Shown: positions 43,390 through 54,226 of the stretch, piece by piece
Numbering within the stretch: the stretch's first letter is position 1
How the letters are laid out: every line of letters begins with the position of its first letter
Assembly: GCF_004114535.1 (NCBI RefSeq)
Contig: NZ_LBJC01000079.1
Span: 1 to 64,000 of the forward strand
DNA from: Bradyrhizobium nanningense
GTDB taxonomy: Bacteria; Pseudomonadota; Alphaproteobacteria; Rhizobiales; Xanthobacteraceae
Length of the DNA: 64,000 nucleotides
Reading direction: 5' to 3'
Notes under the pieces: model-generated
Told to the model about the DNA's origin: nothing
What the model saw: only the letters and a program-made list of their open reading frames with translations
Database searches by the model: none
Made by a program: the position numbers and the translations under genes

Positions 43390-43683
43390 ATGTGGAAATC
43401 CACGGCAACGGCACCGTTTGATCGCAATTTACAACTCGCAGTAATCGACACTGCCGGTCAGGTACATGCGCTAGTTTTCCCCTGCCGCCGCGTGCTACGG
43501 GGCTGGGTGAATTCACAGACCGGTTCGCCAGTGCATGTGTTTCCAACGCATTGGCGCGAATGGGAAGGCCTTATCGAAAAAACGCCGATTGGTGAGTCAG
43601 AGCGGGATCGGTTGGCCATTGTCGAAGAGTACGCGGACGCTCTGCGAGCGATCATCAAGAAGGAACGTGACGGTCTCAATTAG
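43390..43683 (+). CDS. Hypothetical protein
   Basis: 97 residues. N-terminal beta-rich (RNLQLAVIDTAGQVHALVFP), then VLRGWVNSQTG, HWREWEG and a helical end. Similar proteins occur in Bradyrhizobium and Methylobacterium genomes without known role. ATG 43390 is preceded by GGGAGCACGCC, a usable ribosome site. Confidence 0.6.
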   Translation: MWKSTATAPFDRNLQLAVIDTAGQVHALVFPCRRVLRGWVNSQTGSPVHVFPTHWREWEGLIEKTPIGESERDRLAIVEEYADALRAIIKKERDGLN

Positions 43684-44008
43684 ACCCCTTCCGCTAGCCG
43701 TAACCGCATTGCTAGTCGGACGCGCAGATACAGATCTGTTGTGTCTTCTGCTTGTGGCCCGTTTGAGACAACTGATCAGTGCTGACCATGTCTGTTCACC
43801 AGGCTTGACCGGAAGCCCTCGGTGTCCTGTCAAACCGACGCGATTGACCCGTTGCGGACCAAAAGGGCTTATGCCGAGCGCTTTCAAATGGCGAGAAACC
43901 AATTATCTCGGTGGCGGCGAAAGTGCTCCGATTTGGTGCAGTAGTGCAACCGATCTGGTACCCCCCAATGTTCAACAAGCTTCCCGTTGTCGAAACGGCA
44001 AATGTCGA
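43684..44008. other. Non-coding gap
   Basis: 325 bases with nothing recognisable on either strand. Confidence 0.4.
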
Positions 44009-44176
44009 TCACGTGGATGCAGACAGGCTTGCCGGAGCGGGGATCGATGCCATCGGCGCGCCAGCGCGCTTAAACATATCTTGCGTTTCGACATAGGCTT
44101 CAAGGCTGAGCTTAAGGTCTTTGATGCTCCTTCGCGCGTCTTCAATCTGCGATTGCAGGATTTCTGGACCAGGCAC
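44009..44176 (-). CDS. Tiny helical protein (unnoticed short gene)
   Basis: 55 codons from GTG 44176 to TGA. PGPEILQSQIEDARRSIKDL and KLSLEAYVETQDMFKRAGA give two helices, then an Ala/Ser/Pro end. The reading frame has good codon use; ACGGA precedes the GTG. No known family. Downstream of groEL on the same strand, separated by a hairpin. Confidence 0.4.
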   Translation of the reverse strand: MPGPEILQSQIEDARRSIKDLKLSLEAYVETQDMFKRAGAPMASIPAPASLSAST

Positions 44177-44328
44177 ATCCGTTTACGATAAATACTCGTG
44201 CTCGACCAGTCGCTCGCGGTGTCCCCTCGAACTCGCCGCCTGACATTTGTGGGCGGCGCGGGCTTCGACGCGCTCGCGCAATACCGTGTGCCAGGATTGG
44301 ACCCCATCTGACCGCAAGGAAATCGGCG

Positions 44329-44354
44329 AAGGCTCGGCGTCGCTGCCGAGCCTT
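44329..44354 (-). terminator. Hairpin after groEL
   Basis: A perfect 10-bp stem AAGGCTCGGC / GCCGAGCCTT with a 6-base loop, 27 bases after the groEL stop. A T-rich stretch follows on the plus side only, so it may serve both strands. Confidence 0.6.
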
Positions 44355-44381
44355 CTTATTGTCGAGCTCTGAATGTCGGAC

Positions 44382-46022
<1,641 letters not shown>

Positions 46023-46094
46023 AGTGGGTTTCCCTGAGTTTTTGACTTAGTCATCACCCTTGATGAGGCGCTCGACAGGCGCTTGAGCGACGGA

Positions 46095-46412
46095 TTAGGC
46101 GGCCTTCTTATTCTTGGAAGACACGTCGGTGAGAACGCCCATGATGTCGCTCTCCTTCATGATCAACAGCTCCTGGATGCCGATCTTGACCTCGGTGCCC
46201 GACCACTTGCCGAACAACACGTGGTCACCGACCTTGACGTCGATCGGGATCAGCTTGCCGTTTTCGTCACGACCGCCGGGGCCAACGGCGATGACTTCAC
46301 CCTGGGAGGGTTTTTCTTTGACCGTGTCGGGAATGATGATGCCACCGGCGGTCTTCTCTTCCGCGTCGATGCGCTTGACCACGACCCGGTCGTGAAGCGG
46401 ACGGAATTTCAT
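46095..46412 (-). CDS. groS: 10 kDa co-chaperonin GroES
   Basis: 105 residues: MKFRPLHDRVVVKRIDAEEK, the mobile-loop region with EEKTAGGIIIPD and the conserved GPGGRDENGK and FGKWSGTEVKI blocks. It caps the GroEL ring. ATG 46412 has AGGAGG. First gene of the operon; a CIRCE-like operator is 33 bases upstream and a full RpoH-type promoter just beyond. Confidence 0.97.
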   Translation of the reverse strand: MKFRPLHDRVVVKRIDAEEKTAGGIIIPDTVKEKPSQGEVIAVGPGGRDENGKLIPIDVKVGDHVLFGKWSGTEVKIGIQELLIMKESDIMGVLTDVSSKNKKAA

Positions 46413-46444
46413 GCTCTCCTCCTATCTTCTAGTCGCTTTTTGAA

Positions 46445-46471
46445 ATAGCAGTCGAAGGTAGCGAGTGCTGG
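46445..46471 (-). promoter_or_regulatory. CIRCE-like operator (HrcA binding)
   Basis: Minus strand reads CCAGCACTC, 9 bases, GACTGCTAT against consensus TTAGCACTC-N9-GAGTGCTAA. Four mismatches, so degenerate, but the inner bases of both arms hold. It overlaps the expected start point of the RpoH-type promoter. Confidence 0.6.
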
Positions 46472-46477
46472 CCGCTC

Positions 46478-46508
46478 CGAAAATAAGCCGGCTTGGTCGG
46501 CAAACAAG
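46478..46508 (-). promoter_or_regulatory. RpoH (sigma-32) promoter of groESL
   Basis: Minus strand: CTTG (46508-46505), 17-base spacer, CTTATTTTCG (46487-46478). It matches the alphaproteobacterial RpoH consensus CTTG-N17/18-CYTATNTNNG at every fixed base. Confidence 0.75.
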
Positions 46509-47189
46509 ACAAAGCCGCGCAGGATTTCGAAAATCCGTCGCCCTCACCGGTCCGCGGAGCCCATTGAGGGGCCACCTAAAGGAGCCCCTGGAATCAAGTC
46601 TTGGCTGGTTGGAGGAAGCCGCTGGGGGAACTCTAGGCGGGCTTGTACCGCCTGCCCAGGTGTTGTTTGGCTTTGCCATCCAATGGCTAGCCGGGCAGGG
46701 TTGCGCGCGTCTGGATTAGCCTGTGCAGGTACAACGATGCCGCGTCCAACGGCAGTCTAGACCCGCGGCGGTACGCGGAGAGGCCGGGAAATCCCATCCC
46801 TCTCGCCTAGCGAGAGGATCTGAGCAGCAGCAGTCGAGCAAGTTTTTTTATAGATTCTCTCCCTCCGCCATTTGCACGATTTTGTACGCCAAACTACGAT
46901 GTTCTGCGATTTTGCGCTCCTGATGGCAGCGGTCGGTGCTCGCTAGCGATTGTGCTGGCCGCGGAAGCTCCCGGCGATGTAGCGCCGCAACGGCAGTGTT
47001 CCGGCGAGGAACTGACCAAGGGTTCGATTCGTTTTTTACATTCTGCATGAGAAGGTCCACTGACTTTCCTGGCAGGTAGTGAACGGCCGGAGCGTTAGCG
47101 CTATGCGACGCGCCTGGACATTAGAAGGATTGCGTTCGCGCTGCGCTGCATGAACTCCCGAAGCCGCGAGCCCGTCCGGACAAACTCGC
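46509..47189. other. Gap between groESL and the APC permease
   Basis: 681 bases without a supported gene. Its right half holds a strict EcfG site (47008-47033), its left edge the groESL promoter. Short open frames have no ribosome sites. Confidence 0.45.
47008..47033 (+). promoter_or_regulatory. EcfG-type promoter upstream of the APC permease
   Basis: GGAAC (47008-47012), 17-base spacer, CGTT (47030-47033). Exact elements, but 156 bases before the ATG, so a long leader is implied. Confidence 0.5.
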
Positions 47190-48467
47190 ATGGGCAAGAA
47201 TGCACGACAACAGAGCTTAAGGCGCGAGCTTGGGCCGATCACGGCTACACTCTTCACAGCCGGGATGATGGTTGGCATCGGTATCTTTGCCACCATCGGT
47301 GCTGCCACCGCAGCCGCGGGGAGCGGCATCCTGATTGCCATACTCCTCGGCGGCAGTGTTGCCCTTGCGACCGGCATCAGCGCCGCACAATTGGGTGCGA
47401 ACAATCCGACCGAAGGCGGCGCTTTCACATGGGCGCGCGATGTCCACCAGCCTACGCTCGGCTTCATTGCGGGCTGCGGATATCTCGGCAAAAATCTGAT
47501 CTCGGTCAGTGTCATCGCACTCGCCTTCGCCACTTACCTGGGGCAGGTCATTCCGGCGATTCCCGTTCACTTCGTCGCGGCGGCTGCGGTCGTGACTATC
47601 ACCATTCTGAACCTGTTTGGGATCCAGCTGACCTCGCGGGTGCTCATCAGTCTCCTGCTGTTCGTCATCGCTGTGCTGTCGATATATGGAGCGTTCTCGC
47701 TGCACGGGATCGAGCAGGGTCACTTCGTTCCAGTCTTAGGGGCCAATGGACTGATGGGCATCGCCAGTGGCGCGGCTATCTTTTTTTGGACCTGGGACGG
47801 CTTTATGCGAATGGCCATCATGGCCGGGGAGGTCAAAGATCCGCGTCGCACTATTCCGATCGCCATCATTGGAGGTGTAGCAATCGCGGCGGTCATGTTT
47901 GTCGGTGCGGCCGCGATTACCCTCGGCGTGCTCGGGCCCGACGACGTCGGGGCGCAGGATACCCCGCTGCTCGCAGCGGCGCTAAAGGCAATCGGCCCGT
48001 GGGGCAAATGGGTCATCTTGGCAGGCGCGATCGCTGCCGCGCTTGCGGAGATCTTGGGCGATCTCCTGAGTGCTTCGCGCGTCGTGCTGCCGATGGCAGA
48101 GGCCCACGAGCTTCCCAGTTGGTTGGGAAAAATTCACCAGCGATCGCGGACGCCGCGTCATGCGGTCATCTGCCTTGGCGTGCTCAGCGCAAGCGCCGCC
48201 TTCATCTTTGATCTTCGGCCCCTCATCGAAGTCGGCGGCTCCTTTATGCTCGTGTGGTATTTCATCACGCATTTTGCTGCGTTGAATCTACCGGTTCGGA
48301 AGCGCCTCTATCCCTCGATCATCTCGTGGTACGGAATCGTGGGATGCATTGGCCTGACGATAGCAATGCCTCATTTCGCGGTCATCGCTGCGGTAGGAAC
48401 CCTGGCTATATTAACGCTGGCCCGCCTTGTCCTGCATCGTATGCACCCGCGATGGCGGGCCGCGTGA
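47190..48467 (+). CDS. APC-family amino acid permease
   Basis: 425 residues, about 12 membrane helices. The unwound TM1 stretch GMMVGIGIFATIG (the G-x-G-I-F binding motif) and the TM6 part FFWTWDGFMRMAIMAGEVKDP mark the amino acid-polyamine-organocation family. PTEGGAFTWARDV fits the TM2-3 loop. It imports or exchanges amino acids or polyamines; substrate unknown. ATG 47190 is preceded by an A/C-rich stretch without a clear ribosome site. It is shorter than usual (425 versus 450-500). Confidence 0.87.
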   Translation: MGKNARQQSLRRELGPITATLFTAGMMVGIGIFATIGAATAAAGSGILIAILLGGSVALATGISAAQLGANNPTEGGAFTWARDVHQPTLGFIAGCGYLGKNLISVSVIALAFATYLGQVIPAIPVHFVAAAAVVTITILNLFGIQLTSRVLISLLLFVIAVLSIYGAFSLHGIEQGHFVPVLGANGLMGIASGAAIFFWTWDGFMRMAIMAGEVKDPRRTIPIAIIGGVAIAAVMFVGAAAITLGVLGPDDVGAQDTPLLAAALKAIGPWGKWVILAGAIAAALAEILGDLLSASRVVLPMAEAHELPSWLGKIHQRSRTPRHAVICLGVLSASAAFIFDLRPLIEVGGSFMLVWYFITHFAALNLPVRKRLYPSIISWYGIVGCIGLTIAMPHFAVIAAVGTLAILTLARLVLHRMHPRWRAA

Positions 48468-48509
48468 CGCGGCAGGTGCTAGAGGTACTTCCGGCATCGT
48501 TTGACAAGC

Positions 48510-49700
48510 TTACGCCACTTGGCACAGCGCCCGTATCGCCGTCGTGTATCTGACCAGTGGTCCCTCCTCCGGATCGTCACCGTGGAAATGGATGGCGGCG
48601 CCAACCGGGATTTTGCGCGGCTTTCCATATTCCTTGACGGACGCAGTCTCGACCACCTGTAGGCCCGGATCATTGGCGAAGGCAGTCAGAGCGGCGAGTT
48701 CCGCAGTGCTTGCGCCACCCGAACGCCAGGAGGCCTCGAACACGCCGGATCGCCACCGTCCGTGCTCGTCAATGCCTTGTCCGACGTCGTAGTTGCGGCG
48801 TGAGGCCAGGAAACCGGGAAATTTGGCAGCGTTGCGGTCGTATATTCGAGCTTGTTTCACGGCGAGCCTAGCTTCGGCTTCCATGGGAAGACCCTCAAGT
48901 GCTGACCAGCCGCCTCGAACACAAATAAGATGCGAGCCTCCGTAGACCGAGAGTCCGTGATTGTTCGTAACCGTACGCTGTGTGCCATGGTAGGCGATCG
49001 ACCGATTTCCGATGGTCGTGGAGCCGACGCTTCGGGTCAGGACGCGACGCAGGTTGGTCTCGAGCACCAGGCCATGAGAGGCGAGCTTCTCAGCGGGGAA
49101 ATTCTCTAAATACGCTTCCAGTTCACCCAGGCTCCTGACAACGGCTTGCCCGTGACCGCCGTCGCCCAGCGGCTCCTTCAGGTGAACTGTCCCCAGCGTC
49201 AAGATTCGTTCGGCGGCCAATCTTGCATCGTCAGCGGAAAATGCCGTGAACCCCGGAAGAACCGCACTATGGACACCATCCGCGAATGCTGATGACCAGC
49301 CAGAGGGGCATGCCGCGTGCGTGGCAACCAGGCGATGCGTGATCGCTTTGGTCTTGACGAAGGGGTAGGGCACCACCGCGCCATAGAGCTGATGTGAAGA
49401 ATGAATACCAAGATCCTGAGCTTCATCGCGCATCAGCGTGTCGCTGGGAACGAAGAAAAAATGACCGGCGACATGTGCTCTTGGATCAAATTCCCCTACA
49501 AAAGGGTGTTCAATTAGGCGCGCGATGCTCTTCGCGACCACGGATAGCGTGACCTTCTCGTGGGTGTACATGGGGGCGCTTAGTCCGGCGAAAAGGACAG
49601 CGACCGCCTCCACAGCGTGCTGTTCACGCCGAATGCGGCGAGGCGCTGACGCCCCTGCAGGGTCAAATCTATGATGGGAAGTTAGACTGGGTCGGTCCAT
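48510..49700 (-). CDS. DUF3182 protein, ATP-grasp-like
   Basis: 396 residues from ATG 49700. FVPSDTLMRDEAQDLGI, then TVHLKEPLGDGGHGQAVVRS, which resembles the ATP-binding Gly-rich loop of ATP-grasp enzymes, and HGLVLETNLRRV as the next strand. DUF3182 (PF11379) is uncharacterised. It shares a small cluster with an exporter pair and a GCS2-family ligase (51234), so a ligase step on a peptide-like product is possible. ATP-grasp assignment is by pattern, not proof. The gene is divergent from the exporter. Confidence 0.75.
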   Translation of the reverse strand: MDRPSLTSHHRFDPAGASAPRRIRREQHAVEAVAVLFAGLSAPMYTHEKVTLSVVAKSIARLIEHPFVGEFDPRAHVAGHFFFVPSDTLMRDEAQDLGIHSSHQLYGAVVPYPFVKTKAITHRLVATHAACPSGWSSAFADGVHSAVLPGFTAFSADDARLAAERILTLGTVHLKEPLGDGGHGQAVVRSLGELEAYLENFPAEKLASHGLVLETNLRRVLTRSVGSTTIGNRSIAYHGTQRTVTNNHGLSVYGGSHLICVRGGWSALEGLPMEAEARLAVKQARIYDRNAAKFPGFLASRRNYDVGQGIDEHGRWRSGVFEASWRSGGASTAELAALTAFANDPGLQVVETASVKEYGKPRKIPVGAAIHFHGDDPEEGPLVRYTTAIRALCQVA

Positions 49701-49794
49701 GAACAACCATCTCAACAAGTGAGCATTGGTCAGTGCTTGGACGGAACCCGTCTGACGGGGAGACTGGAAGTCCCCGTTTCAATAACCTAGGTAG

Positions 49795-49820
49795 GGAACC
49801 AGGTCATAGCAAGGCGCCTT
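49795..49820 (+). promoter_or_regulatory. EcfG-like promoter before the FetA-like gene
   Basis: GGAAC (49795-49799), 17 bases, CCTT (49817-49820), 16 bases before the ATG. Fits GGAAC-N19-TT; short leader. Confidence 0.35.
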
Positions 49821-49836
49821 CTAAGGTCATTTAACG

Positions 49837-50430
49837 ATGCTCATCGTCGACACCCTGAAGCGCCTGCATGTCTCGGTTTCCTTCAAGTTGGCCGACGGAG
49901 AATGCATTGCGCTGCAAGGCCCGTCCGGGGTCGGCAAGAGCCTTCTGCTGCGCGCCATTGCCGATCTCGATCCGAATGAAGGCTCCATCCAGCTCGACGG
50001 CACGCCGAGAGAAGCCATGCCGGCTCCCGTTTGGCGAAAAGCGGTGACTTACGTCGCCGCTGAGCCAGGCTGGTGGGCGGACACGGTGCAGGAGCACTTC
50101 GTCGCCTGGGATGACGCGCTAAATCTCGCCGAAAGGCTGGGGCTGCCGCCCGATTGCGGGACTTGGCCGATCCGCCGGCTCTCGACCGGCGAAAAGCAGC
50201 GGCTCGGGCTCGTGCGTGCGCTCCTGTTGCAGTCGCGCGTGCTGTTGCTGGATGAACCTACTTCGGCACTCGACGCGGTGTCGACCGCGTCCGTCGAAGC
50301 CATTGTCGCCGAGCGTGTGTCGACCGGCACAAGCGTTCTGTGGAGCACCCACGATAGCGCCCAGGCGCGGCGCGTCGGATCGCGCTTGTTCATGATGTCC
50401 AGTGGTCGGGTCGAGGAGCATCTGCTTTGA
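49837..50430 (+). CDS. FetA-like ABC transporter ATPase
   Basis: 197 residues. Walker A GPSGVGKS, signature RLSTGEKQRLGLVRALL, Walker B VLLLDEPTSALD and the switch His in WSTHD are all present. Together with the next gene it matches FetAB (YbbL/YbbM), a pair tied to iron export and oxidative stress in enteric bacteria. The 4-base overlap with the permease gene shows coupling. The small size is normal for this family. Confidence 0.87.
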   Translation: MLIVDTLKRLHVSVSFKLADGECIALQGPSGVGKSLLLRAIADLDPNEGSIQLDGTPREAMPAPVWRKAVTYVAAEPGWWADTVQEHFVAWDDALNLAERLGLPPDCGTWPIRRLSTGEKQRLGLVRALLLQSRVLLLDEPTSALDAVSTASVEAIVAERVSTGTSVLWSTHDSAQARRVGSRLFMMSSGRVEEHLL

Positions 50431-51227
50431 GCTATATCCAGCTCGGCTACAACGACTTGATCCTGCCGGCACTCCTCGTGGTCATGAATGGCGCACTTTC
50501 CCTGGCGCTGCATCTCAGGCTCGAATGGCAACTTGCTGTCGCGAGCGTGCGAATGGTCGTTCAGCTCGTGCTCGTCGGTTACGTGCTGACGTTTCTGTTC
50601 GCTGCTGTCTCGCCATTGTGGACTGCGCTCGCGGCGTTCATCATGGTCATGTTTGCATCGCGCGAGATCGTCGTTCGTCAGAAACGACGGTTACTGGGTC
50701 TTTGGACCTATGGCCTGGGTGCAGGGTGCACTTTGCTCGCTGCCGGTACAGTCACGATGTTTTCGCTCCTTACGCAGCTACGTCCTGACCCCTGGTATCA
50801 TCCGCGCTACGCGCTGCCGCTATTGGGAATGATCCTCGGCAACACCATGACCGGGGTAAGCCTGGGCCTGGACGTGCTCGTCAATGGCGTGGTGCGCGAA
50901 CGAGCTGCGGTCGAGTCCTGCCTCGCGCTGGGAGGCACGCGCTATCAGGCGCTGCTCCCCGTGATCCGCGACGCGCTGCGAAGCGGCTTTATGCCGACCA
51001 TCAACGGCATGGCGGCGATTGGCCTTGTTTCTCTCCCCGGAATGATGACCGGTCAGATCCTCGCGGGCGTCGAACCGGGCGACGCCGTCAAATATCAACT
51101 GCTGATCATGTTCCTGATTGCAGGCGGCACGGGCCTGGGAACGCTTGCGGCAGTCCTCGGTGGTGGACGTCTGCTCACCGACCACCGGCATCGGTTGCGC
51201 CTGGACCGGATCGCGAGCGAAAAATAG
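50427..51227 (+). CDS. FetB-like permease (UPF0014)
   Basis: 266 residues, six or seven membrane helices. SLALHLRLEWQLAVASVRMV, FASREIVVRQKRRL, the gate GMILGNTMTGVSLGLD, and SLPGMMTGQILAGVEPGDAV are UPF0014 features. Exports iron or a related metal in E. coli; here the substrate could differ since the pair sits with DUF3182 and a ligase. Start overlaps the ATPase stop. Confidence 0.88.
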   Translation: MSYIQLGYNDLILPALLVVMNGALSLALHLRLEWQLAVASVRMVVQLVLVGYVLTFLFAAVSPLWTALAAFIMVMFASREIVVRQKRRLLGLWTYGLGAGCTLLAAGTVTMFSLLTQLRPDPWYHPRYALPLLGMILGNTMTGVSLGLDVLVNGVVRERAAVESCLALGGTRYQALLPVIRDALRSGFMPTINGMAAIGLVSLPGMMTGQILAGVEPGDAVKYQLLIMFLIAGGTGLGTLAAVLGGGRLLTDHRHRLRLDRIASEK

Positions 51228-51233
51228 CAGAAA

Positions 51234-52298
51234 TCACCGCAAGTCGAGCAGATCGCGCAGCACGTTGGGGATCGATTGTTCGCGCTCGTAGCGATCAATG
51301 GTGTCGTCCGCGGGGACGCGACCGGTCTCCAGCCGTACATGGAAGTGATCCAGCGCCTGGCAGTCGAAGTCCCAGGCGCCCAACGCATTCGGTGCCTTCG
51401 ACAGGACTTCATGGGCGCGCTCGCGGGCACCTTCGGCACGAAGGCCGAACCGGGCAACCTGTCCCATGTCGTAGATCCGCGTTTGCTCGGTCGCGCGCCC
51501 GAGCAAGCTCTCATCGAGGATCAGCGCGAGCCACAGCAGAAAATAGCCGTGATAGTCGACGCGATATGGCGTCATTTCGAGCGGCTTGAATTCGAGACGA
51601 AGGTGTTCCTTGGGGTGGATGGAAATCGCCGGCGCAATGGTGCTGCGGTGATAGGTGCGCACAGACTTTCCAACGCCGCCGCGGATGCGCCAAAGGTCAC
51701 CACGATAGAGCGGCGAGGCAACGGTGAGTGCGGTGAGGGCAGGGGCGTAATAGTTCACCTTGCCATGGAGTTCGTGCAAGTCCAGTCGTTCCGCCACATC
51801 AGATGGGACGCTGACGTTGATATCGGGCCCGTAGGTGGTCATCGCCTCCATGGCCCACTGCCAATGATCGTATCGTCGCTTGTTCTGCGGTCCCTCAAAA
51901 TGGTCTTCGATCGGGTGAAAGGAGAGCGTTGCGGCGCGATATCCGCGTTCGGAGAGAGATCGTTGCATCCGCCCGTGCAGTGTGGCGAATGCGTCGACGC
52001 ACGCCTCAATTGAGTTACATATCGGGGTGCGAATCTCTACGCCCTTGGGCAACAACGCCGTCGGCTTCAGGTCCGGGCCGGGGAGCTGATAGCCTTCGAC
52101 AACGAAGGGCATTCTCTTGCGATGAAGCGGGATCAGATCCAGCCCCTCGTGATCGAAATCGCAGACATCGATTCCCTCCAGAATGAGGTTGAGTTCCTCA
52201 AACCGAAGCTCGGGATGCCATAAGGGGCGGCATGAGACGGCATCGACCAGCAGAAATTCTGCTTCCAAGCCGAAACGGAAATCCGAACTGCGGCTCAT
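51234..52298 (-). CDS. GCS2-family glutamate-amine ligase (YbdK-like)
   Basis: 354 residues from ATG 52298. RFGLEAEFLLVDA is the first Mg-binding strand; later VEIRTPICNSIEACVDAF and SFHPIEDHFEGP, then INVSVPSDVAERL and HPKEHLRLEFKPLE, are GCS2 blocks. The family joins glutamate or another amino acid to an amine using ATP. It converges on FetB with a 6-base gap and may act with DUF3182 to build a small peptide-like molecule (inference). The extra N-terminal codons upstream of 52298 are unlike the family. Confidence 0.82.
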   Translation of the reverse strand: MSRSSDFRFGLEAEFLLVDAVSCRPLWHPELRFEELNLILEGIDVCDFDHEGLDLIPLHRKRMPFVVEGYQLPGPDLKPTALLPKGVEIRTPICNSIEACVDAFATLHGRMQRSLSERGYRAATLSFHPIEDHFEGPQNKRRYDHWQWAMEAMTTYGPDINVSVPSDVAERLDLHELHGKVNYYAPALTALTVASPLYRGDLWRIRGGVGKSVRTYHRSTIAPAISIHPKEHLRLEFKPLEMTPYRVDYHGYFLLWLALILDESLLGRATEQTRIYDMGQVARFGLRAEGARERAHEVLSKAPNALGAWDFDCQALDHFHVRLETGRVPADDTIDRYEREQSIPNVLRDLLDLR

Positions 52299-52562
52299 GG
52301 TCGATGTATTCCAATCGTGAACGCCAATAGCGGGCACAGGACGTCCTGTGCGTATTTCGATAACGGCGACCTCACGCCAGTCTCCCTGATTGTCTCGATC
52401 AACTGGCTGTGAAGGTTCTTTGGCCGACCTACATTGCTACGCACAACGACGCGTTCGACTTGTGCGCAAGGGGGATCAAACAACAAGGTGGGCACTGATC
52501 AAGGCCCGGGTGCGGATTCGTTCTTTTCGGCCGAGCCATCCAGCTCGCATCGGCGCCAATCT

Positions 52563-53626
52563 TCATCCTGGCGCGGCGGAAGAGCACTCTGGAGTGTGGC
52601 CGCCGAAGGAGATGGCTTGGTCGGCGGCCGCATCCAGGTCGACCGCGCACGCGCTTGCCCGACGCCGCGATCACGGCCGCATCGAGGCCGCCCGAATCGA
52701 CACCATCGACGATGGACCGAGCGAGCCCGCGAGCGCGCTCGGTGTCGGTCCAGTGCGCGCAGATCATCAGCATGTCGTTTCCGGCCGCCATGAAGCGCGC
52801 GCCGGCGTCCGGCGTGTCCAGCCGTCCGGTCATCGCACGCATGCCGACGTCGTCAGACACGATCACGCCGCCGAATTTCATCGCCTCACTCAGGAGTCCG
52901 GTCGTGATTGGGCGCGACAGCGTGACGGGATTCCTGGAGTCGAGCTGCCGGAACAGGATGTGCGACGTCATGATCATCTCGATGCCGCCATCGATCGCGG
53001 CGGCAAACGGGAGCAGCTCGCGTGATTTCAGCTGGTCGAGATCGAGATCGACGACCGGAAATTCGTGGTGCGAATCGACCTGGGTGTCGCCGTGTCCCGG
53101 AAAATGCTTGCCGCAGGCCCGGACGCCCTGACGTTCCATGGCCTTGGTGAACGGAAGCATCGACTTGACCACGTCCTCGGCCGTACGGCCGAAGGCGCGC
53201 TCCCCGATCACCGGGTTGGCGGGATTGCTGTGAATGTCGAGCACCGGCGCGAAGTTCAGGTTGAAGCCGAGCGAGGCGAGCTCGGAGCCCATGGCCTCGC
53301 CGACCTGTTCCGCGGTACCGGCCCATCGCGCGGCATAGGAAAAGCGTGTCATCGGGGGCGGCGTGCGGCACACGCGGCCCGCCTTCATGATCGATGGCGA
53401 TGAATTGCTTCTCGCGCTGCGAGGCGTCGCGGATCGAGGCGATCAGATCTTTGTGGCTCAACAGCCATTCCCGGTAGGGAACGTCGTGACGAAAATTGCT
53501 CTTGTAGAGGATGACGCCGGCCGGCTGGAGATCGCTCGGCAGCGCACGATCGCGTTCGTCCAAAACGGTTCCAGGCCGAAGGCCGACGAAGAAATGGTCG
53601 CCAACCGTTGAAAGGAGGGGAATCAT
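52563..53626 (-). pseudogene. Glycoside hydrolase family 3 (NagZ-like hexosaminidase), frameshifted twice
   Basis: From ATG 53626: VGDHFFVGLRPGTVLDE, AGVILYKSNFRHDVPYREWL and FIAIDHEGG. The frame then changes near 53390 (an extra base in a GGG stretch) and continues RVCRTPPPMTRFSYAARWAG, KHFPGHGDTQVDSHHE (catalytic His box) and VSDDVGM (nucleophile Asp). A second shift occurs near 52650, after which a third frame runs to TGA at 52563. Intact members trim beta-GlcNAc from muropeptides. All motifs survive, so decay is recent or the shifts are sequence errors. Confidence 0.75.
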
Positions 53627-54226
53627 GCATCCGCCAACGCCGCCACATTGCCGCCTTGCGCCCGGTTTGCACATTCCCCGGGGGTATCAGGTCGATTCCG
53701 TTCGTGCGCAAACCCGAGCGCGTGTCCAAATTCATGAACGGCGATGCTGGCCACGCACTTCTCGTACATGCTCGCGTCCTTGCAAGCACGGCTCCAATTT
53801 TCGAAGGTGAAGTTTAGGACCATCCCTGCGGGCTTTTTATCAATTTGCGTTCCAAGCCCCTTTGCGTCAGGACCTTCGTCAGAAATCTTCATTCTGAGTC
53901 CGACACTTGCATCGGCGCAAGTTCGATTCCAACCGTCGAATTTCAACGCTGAATTAGCTTGCCATGTCTGCGTTACGGCCATTTGGACCGCGTTCATCTG
54001 GGTGGCAGAAGTGGGCTGCGGATTTTCCTAACACACGTAAATTCTTCGATTCAAGAGGCCCCCACGGCCATTTGGTGGCGTTGAGGATGTAGCCGAACTC
54101 GGACATGTCTCGGGCAACCGGAGCGAACTCGATGTTCTGGGCTCTGACGTCGCTCGACCCGCGAAACAAGATGAAGCTTGCCGCAAGCAAAGCGGTCATG
54201 CCTGAGTGCCAGCCGTTTTCGCGCAT
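53623..54226 (-). pseudogene. Matrixin-family metalloprotease, frameshifted
   Basis: The N-terminal part (from ATG 54226) has a signal peptide and DMSEFGYILNATKWPWG. It should continue VCWENP, but a 2-base loss in a TG run (near 54030) and a TAG for Trp break it. The second frame carries MNAVQMAVTQTWQANSALKF and HEFGHALGFAHE, the HExxHxxGxxH zinc site. The ends fit one protein of about 200 residues. It stops near the start of the GH3 pseudogene. The pair of dead genes marks a decaying stretch. Confidence 0.7.
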
